A stretch of DNA of 34,046 nt. Source: Bacteriovoracaceae bacterium (GTDB lineage: Bacteria > Bdellovibrionota > Bacteriovoracia > Bacteriovoracales > Bacteriovoracaceae). Below, in pieces: positions 24,180 through 30,776 of this stretch (its first letter is position 1; each line of letters starts with the position of its first letter). The DNA lies in contig JAIPEG010000028.1 in NCBI GenBank assembly GCA_021737405.1, positions 1 to 34,046 of the forward strand. Direction: 5' to 3'. A model generated the notes under the pieces. It worked only from the letters and a program-made list of their open reading frames with translations. It was not told where the DNA came from and did no database searches. The position numbers and the translations under genes are program-made.

Positions 24180-25580
24180 ATGAAGCCATTTTTCATGATT
24201 TTGGTTAGTTTTTTAAACTTTTCTCTATTTGCTCAAATTGGGCCAACGGGTGTCTTTCAAAGAGACGCCGGTAAAATTGAGTGCCAAGAAGAACTAATGC
24301 GCTGTACGTATATTTCTCAAAACTTGTCAGCAAGAACGCTCGCTTCAAGAGTTAAGGCCGTTTTAAAACCAGGTGACGTGCTTCTTCCTTCTGAAGGTTA
24401 TGTGACAGTTGAGAGCACAAGTGTTTTAAGCTTTTGGTTTTATAATGAAGAGCTTAGAGATCGCTTTGAAGGGCTTTTGCCACTTCTTGATGTACTCGAA
24501 GCAGGTGTTCCAAGCCATCTCGTTCAACTAACCACAGAGATTTTCTCTTTAAGTGATGAAGGTCTTAGTCATATTGATGCCTCTATCGGAGGTGCTTCTA
24601 GTGATACTGGAGATGGTCCGGCATGGGACATTATCAATGACGGTGGTATTTTAGACCTATCTCTTACAGTATCAAGCAATTTACTCTCAGCAGTTCTTGG
24701 CACAACGGTTGGGCGAAAAGAGACTTCTAGAGTCACGAGAGTGGTTCAATTAATTCCGAATCTCGCCGATATTAGTTATGAGAGAACAACGAATATCTAT
24801 ATAAGCCCAACTGCTGGGGTTGTAAAAGACGAAAAGGCCGGGCTTACGCTTAACGGAACGGTAAGCATCAATGGCGGTGATTCAAATCTCGTGCTTGTAA
24901 AAGATTACTCCTTTAATTATGGCGTTCTTAATCCTTCTGAAGAAAGTGATGCTCAAGACCGGGTGACTATCTTAAAAGTAAGTAACCCACAGCTCTACCT
25001 CTATGAGGGAATTTCAACCATGGTTGTAAGTTCAAATACTTCAGTAGTGACAAGAGATAATTCATGGGGACTTTTTAGTTTTGGACGTGAAAAAACGAAG
25101 GTTTTTAGTAAGCTCATGGTGGTCACAAGAGCAAAGACGATGACCTTTGATAATTATCGCGATGAAATGACTCGCTTTAGTCGCCTAAGTCTATTTAGAA
25201 AGTTTCCAGACTCTATGATTGATCGCATGCCAAATAGCCGAGGTTCGGTGTCACAGGTCCTTTCTTCACTTCAGCCTTACGCTTATAGATTAAGTAATGG
25301 AGACAGTGTCATTGGTTTTAAACTAGATGAGAAATTAGCGGCAAAGGACATCGTTAAGAAGACCATTGAAGTAGAGATTAAAGGTGGTGGTCTTAAAATG
25401 AAGAAAATGAGATCCATTGAAAACTTAATGTTAAGTGGTTTTAAATTTGATTCTCTCTCTCCTAGAGAGATGACAAAAGCAAAAGTGAAACTAAAAATAG
25501 AGTTAAGTGTTCATGGCTCAAGAGAGAAGACAAAGAAAACTCTCTATTATGACCCGGATAGAAATGTATTCTTTGAATAA
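24180..25580 (+). CDS. secretin-like exported protein
   Basis: From ATG 24180 (AAGGA about eight bases upstream) the protein has a signal peptide (MKPFFMILVSFLNFSLFAQ) and 466 residues. A longer frame from 24111 adds 23 residues ahead of it and is unlikely. Residues 66-128 resemble a secretin N-domain running into the secretin core: a GYVTVES strand, ELRDRFEGLLPLLDV helix, then HLVQLTTEIFSLSDEG, similar to the usual LD-VxIEAxIVEV region. A beta-rich part follows (about 165-320) as in secretin gates. Terminal aromatic and multimer motifs are not clear, so it may be a degenerate or specialised secretin relative. It is the first of three exported-protein genes read as an operon. Confidence 0.6.
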   Translation: MKPFFMILVSFLNFSLFAQIGPTGVFQRDAGKIECQEELMRCTYISQNLSARTLASRVKAVLKPGDVLLPSEGYVTVESTSVLSFWFYNEELRDRFEGLLPLLDVLEAGVPSHLVQLTTEIFSLSDEGLSHIDASIGGASSDTGDGPAWDIINDGGILDLSLTVSSNLLSAVLGTTVGRKETSRVTRVVQLIPNLADISYERTTNIYISPTAGVVKDEKAGLTLNGTVSINGGDSNLVLVKDYSFNYGVLNPSEESDAQDRVTILKVSNPQLYLYEGISTMVVSSNTSVVTRDNSWGLFSFGREKTKVFSKLMVVTRAKTMTFDNYRDEMTRFSRLSLFRKFPDSMIDRMPNSRGSVSQVLSSLQPYAYRLSNGDSVIGFKLDEKLAAKDIVKKTIEVEIKGGGLKMKKMRSIENLMLSGFKFDSLSPREMTKAKVKLKIELSVHGSREKTKKTLYYDPDRNVFFE

Positions 25581-26595
25581 ATTCCTATTTTTAAGTATTT
25601 CTTTTCTGTCCCTAAGTGCTTCAGGGACAGATCTTGCTTTACCACAAGCGCTGTACTCAATAGATGACCTGGTTTCGGAATTTAGAAGTCCATTAAAAAC
25701 GAAAGTAGAGGACTTAAAGAAAAACTACAGGGCAAGAACGTCAAACAATTTAGTTGAATATACTTCTCATGAGAAGGTGAATTGCCTCTTTGTTGAGTGG
25801 GAGCCAGATAGTATCTTAACTCGCATCGAGTACTATTTTAGGGTTAATGGCAATGAAGGCCTCGACGTCCTTCGCTATAGTGGATGTGGGGACAATCTAA
25901 ACCTAGTTGAAAAGTTCTTAAGGATTGGAGTTAATCATCAACCCCTAAGTTTTGATGAGTTTTCAAGAGGTCAGCTAAGCTTTGAATTAAAAAAGGAATG
26001 GGAACGCTATTTTTATCAAATTCAAAATAGTAAGGGGGAGAACTTATTTACTCTCTCAGGTCGCTGGTTAAATGCTAATAAGAATAGCTCTCTCTATACT
26101 TTTAGTGTTCGAGATCAGGAATTTCTTAATGTTCGATACCTATACCTTCCTGAAGAAACGCGAGTGACCTATACCTTTATTGGCTTTGATATCGTCTATC
26201 ATTATGCCCCTTATTTTAAGAAGGCCGAGAAAAATGATCACAATACCTTTTCATTTAATGTCCTTGTAAAGAAGTCAGAACCCATGAATCCATTATTTCT
26301 AAGTTCACAGGATACACTTTTAAGCCAAAACACATTCCTGCAATACTTCTCATATTGGGCCATTAATAATGGATTAGGGATTGTTAAATCATTTGTTGAT
26401 TTTCATCTTTATTGGTTTCCACCAACTGAGTTTGTGAATACTGGTGGGCAATCCCAGCGCTTTATCAATGAGTTAAGATTAAATTTGAATAGAATCCTCA
26501 ATAACACAAATGTAAATTTAGTTGAGGTTTATTTAAGAAAACTCATTGAAGCTGTTGAAAATGGTCTCATCTCTGATCGTCGTCCTCCTGAATAA
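25564..26595 (+). CDS. exported protein of unknown function, 343 aa
   Basis: No family is recognised. The signal peptide (NKFLFLSISFLSLSASG) follows ATG 25564; TTG 25573, which would give MNKF, is an alternative start. The frame extends to 25507 but that would precede the signal peptide. The mature protein is beta-rich with many aromatic residues and three visible Cys (NCLFVEW, SGCGDN). Its start overlaps the end of the secretin-like gene by 17 bp, and its stop overlaps the next start by 1 bp (TAATG), so all three are coupled. The role is likely in the envelope alongside the secretin-like protein. Confidence 0.75.
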   Translation: MYSLNKFLFLSISFLSLSASGTDLALPQALYSIDDLVSEFRSPLKTKVEDLKKNYRARTSNNLVEYTSHEKVNCLFVEWEPDSILTRIEYYFRVNGNEGLDVLRYSGCGDNLNLVEKFLRIGVNHQPLSFDEFSRGQLSFELKKEWERYFYQIQNSKGENLFTLSGRWLNANKNSSLYTFSVRDQEFLNVRYLYLPEETRVTYTFIGFDIVYHYAPYFKKAEKNDHNTFSFNVLVKKSEPMNPLFLSSQDTLLSQNTFLQYFSYWAINNGLGIVKSFVDFHLYWFPPTEFVNTGGQSQRFINELRLNLNRILNNTNVNLVEVYLRKLIEAVENGLISDRRPPE

Positions 26596-27383
26596 TGTCA
26601 TCCATTAAGCTCATTCCTATTCTCCTGCTCTTAAGCACTGCCAATCTGCATGCAGGAGACGTTATAGACAGTTTTCCAAAGTCTCATCGAACTATACGTT
26701 TATTGCACTCAACAATGAGGAGATACCTCTCTGTCTTTAGAGATAGCACGGTCAGGAAAGACTTCAATAATGGGTGCACTCAATTTTTAGAGGAGCGCCA
26801 TGATAATGCTCCAAAAGTTTTCTTATTTTGTGCGAGTTCAGTCGTTTCTAGTGAAGAAAATAGGGTAGTCGATACCTTAAGAATTATCGTTGATGATGAA
26901 CTCGTTCAAGTCTTCTCTCTTATGCAATTTGGTCCTAATATTAGGCCTACACCACTTGAAGACATTATGGATTTAAATTTCCATTTAACAGGCGTTAAGG
27001 GAAATTACTCTGCCCTTGGTCTGACGGCACTCTCTTTTAACTTTGAAGAAACAGAGGGGTTTGAAAAAAGTCTATTAACTTTTGAGCCTGTTAATTTTTA
27101 TTTGGAAACCTTTTTTATTAAAGACCCGATGATGGAGAGAATTCGTTATGATGTTCGCTGCTCATTTTGTGGTGGTATTTCCTGGTTGGAAATTCAAGAA
27201 TTTAAGCGTGAGGGTCTACCAGATCTTGTTCTTTATCATAATTCTAATGAACCACGAGACATCACTCCACGCCTATTTGAGAGTCAGTTTGATTCTCTTT
27301 ATTACCGTCCTCTAAATCAGTTGGGGTTTGCGATTCAATCAACGCTTGTTTTTCTGGGAGGCTTTCCACAGCTTCGCTTTTAG
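26595..27383 (+). CDS. exported protein of unknown function, 262 aa
   Basis: A signal peptide (about 1-20, LIPILLLLSTANLHA) is followed by a beta-rich mature protein. Four or five Cys are visible, including a CSFCGG motif near residue 190 that may form a disulfide or bind a metal. No family is recognised; its general layout resembles the preceding 343-residue protein and the two may be distant relatives. It is the last gene of the three-gene operon. The last 122 bp overlap, in antisense, the 3' end of the convergent TPM-like gene. Confidence 0.72.
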   Translation: MSSIKLIPILLLLSTANLHAGDVIDSFPKSHRTIRLLHSTMRRYLSVFRDSTVRKDFNNGCTQFLEERHDNAPKVFLFCASSVVSSEENRVVDTLRIIVDDELVQVFSLMQFGPNIRPTPLEDIMDLNFHLTGVKGNYSALGLTALSFNFEETEGFEKSLLTFEPVNFYLETFFIKDPMMERIRYDVRCSFCGGISWLEIQEFKREGLPDLVLYHNSNEPRDITPRLFESQFDSLYYRPLNQLGFAIQSTLVFLGGFPQLRF

Positions 27384-27891
27384 GCAATCTTTCAATGAAA
27401 GTCCTTACTGCCTGGTCTAACGTTTCTTTATATTTCTTATTCTTAAGGTCACCTTTTAGTGAGGAAATAATGTGATCAATCTCTTTTGCAGGAATAAATT
27501 CTTCTATTTCTGGAGAGTATAGACACTCGAGTCTCTTTTCTACCTTTGAAGCAAAGAGGAAAATATAATGTGATTTTCCTAAAAGACCATAGTTGGCCAT
27601 CGTTTCTAAGGCCAACTGGTAAACCTCTTCTTTCATCTCACTTCTAAAAGTAAAAAATCTTTTAACTTTCCTATGATAGGCTAAAACGTAGCCTAGGAAG
27701 AAGGCTCCAACTTCGAAGTAAAGCATCCAAATCGGGTCTTCCCAATTAATCGGAATGAAATAGAGGGCCATAATGGTAATAGCGGTGAAGAATAACCCAC
27801 TTCTAAAATGGCTCGCCGGATAGAGGTCACTCTGCTTTACCAGAACATAAGAGACTGCGATATTTTTCTTCTGAGAGTATTCGCTTACCAA
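27262..27891 (-). CDS. TPM-domain-like membrane protein, 209 aa
   Basis: The protein has two hydrophobic segments (about 32-47 and 53-72) followed by a soluble domain (about 80-170) resembling the TPM (YgcG/TLP18.3) fold, then a hydrophilic acidic tail rich in Glu, Gln and Asn. The usual second member of YgcG-like pairs has this arrangement. The start is TTG 27891, with GAGG about six bases upstream, overlapping the stop of the preceding gene (TTTTGGTAA). The C-terminal 40 codons overlap the convergent exported-protein gene in antisense. TPM proteins often work with LemA in envelope quality control; that is family knowledge, and assignment here is moderate. Confidence 0.65.
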   Translation of the reverse strand: MVSEYSQKKNIAVSYVLVKQSDLYPASHFRSGLFFTAITIMALYFIPINWEDPIWMLYFEVGAFFLGYVLAYHRKVKRFFTFRSEMKEEVYQLALETMANYGLLGKSHYIFLFASKVEKRLECLYSPEIEEFIPAKEIDHIISSLKGDLKNKKYKETLDQAVRTFIERLPKSEAVESLPEKQALIESQTPTDLEDGNKENQTDSQIGVE

Positions 27892-28538
27892 AACAAACCT
27901 CGATGATTATCAGTGTGTTTCACAAGGCCCATGCTTTTATCAATGATTTTTGGCGATTTTCTAAGCTTGTGGCCTAGCATAAAAATAAGTACTCCACAGA
28001 CAATAAAGAAGAGGAAGTTTTGCCAATTATAATTCTTGTTCAGGGATAAATCGGGAACTTTATACTGATTGTCTTTATTTAAATAAAAGAGAAGGCTTTT
28101 TAAGTAGCTTTGAATGGCATTTGAATACTCTTGTTGGCTTAGGAAGGGGACAGTGACCTTTACGAGATGATTGATCTCTTCTTCTGTAAGAGAAAAGGCC
28201 ATGGGGTCATTGGGCGTGATTTTAAACTGACGATCACTTAAAGAGAGCAAAAAGAGGATGCTCTTTTGAGAATTTGTTGAAATGGACTTTAGTATCTCAG
28301 AGGACCTAACATCGATGTCCTCTCCCTCTAAAGATGGAATTAAGAGAAATTGGATATTGATATTTTCTTGGATATGAATAGTTTCAAGGAAGTGATTAAG
28401 TTTAAATTCCTGACCAAAAGGTAGCAGTTTCACCTGATCTTGGACTCGATCTGTTGGCCACTTTAACTTTTGATACCATTCATTAGCGAAAGGGCTAGAA
28501 CACATGATTGCAGTTATGAGAATGATGACAGCCTTCAT
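27885..28538 (-). CDS. TPM-domain-like exported protein, C-terminally membrane-anchored
   Basis: A signal peptide (AVIILITAIMCSSPFA) precedes a periplasmic domain (about 20-165) with TPM features: VQDQVKLLPF, NINIQFLLIPSLEGEDI, and SQKSILFLLSLSDRQFKITPND. A transmembrane segment follows (about 174-190, FLFFIVCGVLIFMLG) with a short basic cytosolic tail. The start is ATG 28538, with AAGGAG five bases upstream; a GTG directly before it is less likely. It overlaps the downstream TPM-like gene by 7 bp and together they resemble the YgcG pair found with LemA in other bacteria. Confidence 0.65.
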   Translation of the reverse strand: MKAVIILITAIMCSSPFANEWYQKLKWPTDRVQDQVKLLPFGQEFKLNHFLETIHIQENINIQFLLIPSLEGEDIDVRSSEILKSISTNSQKSILFLLSLSDRQFKITPNDPMAFSLTEEEINHLVKVTVPFLSQQEYSNAIQSYLKSLLFYLNKDNQYKVPDLSLNKNYNWQNFLFFIVCGVLIFMLGHKLRKSPKIIDKSMGLVKHTDNHRGLFW

Positions 28539-28609
28539 CACAGCTCCTTATTGTCAGTTACCTCACAATTCTAGCTGATTTGAAGGCCGATTCAAAGGGC
28601 CAGTTCAGA

Positions 28610-29422
28610 CTAAAGACACTCTAAACCAGTCGGACTTTCTTTTGCAAGGCCCCTATCTAAAAGCTCATCTACTTGAAGCCAATAACTTGACTCTAACTCG
28701 TCTAAAACTTCTTTAAGGGTCGCAATATTATCTGCCTGATCCTTAATGGTGCTTAGGATATCAGTCATTCTTTTTAATGTTATTTTTTCGCTATAATTCT
28801 CAAACATTTTGATAGCAGCGAAAGTTCCTACGGCCAACGACACAATGAGGGCCGCATTTGCTGTCCATTTAAAGATTTTATTTTCACTAGGAAATAATTG
28901 GGCCATTAATCTTCTCTTAAAGGCCTGGCCTTTGGTAGAGCGATTCATCATGGTAATTGCAAAGGAAGCGATGATTAATCCACCAATTGATCCTACACCC
29001 TTTTTAAGCTGAGTATTATCATTTTCATTTAATTCGGCAATCTCGTCACTTATTTGCTCCTCAACTTTTATCAATTCAAAACTTTCTTCTGGATTAAGTA
29101 GCCTTTCATTCAGTCTATGTGCAGCCTCAATTGATTGCTCATCGTTTTCAATAACGATCGCCAACTCATTTGTCAGTAATTCATCGTCTGTTAAAGAAGA
29201 AGTATCACCGTTCATGATTCTCTCTTGAATCTTCTTTCCTTGGAGAAGAAGGGCTTGGATTTCCCTTAAACTTTGAAGATCCTTCTTCTTGGTTTGAATA
29301 ATGGTCTCTTTAATCTTTAAAACCTGGCAGGCCTGTCCTAGTTCCCCTTGAATATTGGCATGAGCATTTATGAGGCCAAAAATGGAAGTCATAATTATTG
29401 TCTTTTTAATGGTCGAAAACAT
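28610..29422 (-). CDS. helical membrane protein of unknown function, 270 aa
   Basis: The protein has a signal peptide (about 1-22, ending AHA), a long helical, probably coiled-coil region (about 30-135, rich in Glu, Gln, Lys and Leu), and two transmembrane segments (about 142-159, GVGSIGGLIIASFAITMM, and 186-205, TANAALIVSLAVGTFAA). A second helical stretch runs to the C-terminus. No family is recognised. It lies 71 bp upstream of the TPM-like pair on the same strand, where other genomes often have lemA, another helical membrane protein. The ribosome site is AAAGG, about nine bases before ATG 29422. Confidence 0.75.
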   Translation of the reverse strand: MFSTIKKTIIMTSIFGLINAHANIQGELGQACQVLKIKETIIQTKKKDLQSLREIQALLLQGKKIQERIMNGDTSSLTDDELLTNELAIVIENDEQSIEAAHRLNERLLNPEESFELIKVEEQISDEIAELNENDNTQLKKGVGSIGGLIIASFAITMMNRSTKGQAFKRRLMAQLFPSENKIFKWTANAALIVSLAVGTFAAIKMFENYSEKITLKRMTDILSTIKDQADNIATLKEVLDELESSYWLQVDELLDRGLAKESPTGLECL

Positions 29423-29437
29423 GTGGTTTTGCCTTTG

Positions 29438-29465
29438 TTTATAGATTCAATGGTTATGTTGCAAA
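29438..29465 (-). promoter_or_regulatory. putative promoter of the 270-aa membrane protein and TPM-like genes
   Basis: On the minus strand TTTGCA (29465-29460), a 16-base spacer and TATAAA (29443-29438) lie just before the gene starting at 29422. Confidence 0.45.
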
Positions 29466-29576
29466 ACTGAGTCCAAAATAATCAGTGTTTTCCTTATATA
29501 AGTATCTGTATTTTGGTTGGGGATCGTATAAAAATTAAACACTTAGCTTCAAATTATTCAGCTCTTTTGTCAATTT

Positions 29577-29585
29577 ACCGATAAA
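29577..29585 (+). promoter_or_regulatory. -10 element before the 394-aa protein gene, possibly sigma-28 type
   Basis: ACCGATAA (29577-29584) matches the sigma-28 -10 box at 7 of 8 positions. The base pattern 15 bp upstream is TCAG (29558-29561), near the flagellin TCAA but only 2 of 4 to TAAA. Read as a sigma-70 -10 box, GATAAA (29580-29585) puts the +1 exactly on ATG 29592. Either reading is weak. Confidence 0.3.
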
Positions 29586-29591
29586 CCATAG

Positions 29592-30776
29592 ATGGTTCAT
29601 TGGCTTAGTTTTTTCCTCTTTTTCACAATAATTTTTGTCCATAAAACAATGGTTGAAGCTCCTATTGTAAGGGATCGCACCCCTTCATCTGTTGGGCCAA
29701 ACTGCTATGAAGAACTTAAAAATATCCAAGTTATAAATGATCCTAAAAAGAAGACTTATTACTGGTTAAAATATCTTGGGCTTCCTACCCAGCGTTTTGA
29801 TTATCAAAGATATACTGAATTAGTGACTGAATACAATTCTCGGGTGGGCGAGGACCTTTTTAGCAATGTGACCGAAAGTCCAGAAGGTTTGCTAGCGTTG
29901 ACCAGGGCCATTGGAAATCGCTATGTCCCTATAGAGAATAGTCCTTCACTAAAGCTTAATATATTTAAAGAAGCTGCCCTTGAATCCCTTGTCAAAAGAT
30001 TCCAGTCAAAAGGTCGCTTAGAAATGGGACAGATAGAAAACCTAACGAGAGAGTTGTATCTAATCGCCTATGGCCCTGAAGTGAAGCTAAAGAGCACATT
30101 TATTGGCCCTAAAGCACGAGAAGAGGTCATCTTAAGAATTGTCCAACAAGACTTATTATCGAGGGGACTTTTAAGGGTTTTCACGGATTACCGTTTGAGT
30201 AGAACGACTCCTAGTTTTCTTCAAAAGTTTCGCCAAACAAAATGGGGCAAGGCCGCTATCACTGGAATCTTTAATCTCCCCATCTACGCAGGCTGGCCTC
30301 CCTTATGGCTACCTGACTTTAAGCCTCTTAAACTTAGTGATGAGCTTGCAGACGAGGTTCTTGATAAGGGGTTAACCGAAAATGTCCTTCGAAGAATTGA
30401 TATGAACTTTAGCAGTGATCTTGTGACGAGGGTTCGTTATGACATTATTAGATCCTATTATCTGAAAGGGATCATGGTTTACTTAACTCTCGCGGGTCTC
30501 TATGACTTCTATCAACTTAATAAAGAATTAGATGAAGAAAGTGAATTACTTCAAAGTGCGACCACTGAGGCCGTAAATATCCTCGATCGTGCAGCTGAAT
30601 TAGAGCATAGTGGAATTGACATCTTTTCTTCTCAAGGAATTGATGAGTCTAAGGTCTATTGTGACGCTATAAACACCTGCCTAGAGTCCTTAGGTGGCTC
30701 AACTAATAGAGAGGATCCAGGCACTTTTAAAACCTGTCAGGCCCTTATGGATCCTGACAGTCGGTGCAAGAATTAG
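29592..30776 (+). CDS. exported or membrane-anchored protein of unknown function, 394 aa
   Basis: The N-terminus (WLSFFLFFTIIFVH) is hydrophobic and could be a signal peptide or an anchor; no cleavage site is clear. The rest is mostly helical and basic, with a short hydrophobic helix near residue 300 (GIMVYLTLAGLYDFY) and a C-terminal Cys cluster (CDAINTC, then FKTC and SRC) that could form two disulfides. No family is recognised. No ribosome site precedes ATG 29592. The last 32 bp overlap in antisense with the end of the large lipoprotein gene. It stands alone between two divergent units. Confidence 0.72.
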   Translation: MVHWLSFFLFFTIIFVHKTMVEAPIVRDRTPSSVGPNCYEELKNIQVINDPKKKTYYWLKYLGLPTQRFDYQRYTELVTEYNSRVGEDLFSNVTESPEGLLALTRAIGNRYVPIENSPSLKLNIFKEAALESLVKRFQSKGRLEMGQIENLTRELYLIAYGPEVKLKSTFIGPKAREEVILRIVQQDLLSRGLLRVFTDYRLSRTTPSFLQKFRQTKWGKAAITGIFNLPIYAGWPPLWLPDFKPLKLSDELADEVLDKGLTENVLRRIDMNFSSDLVTRVRYDIIRSYYLKGIMVYLTLAGLYDFYQLNKELDEESELLQSATTEAVNILDRAAELEHSGIDIFSSQGIDESKVYCDAINTCLESLGGSTNREDPGTFKTCQALMDPDSRCKN

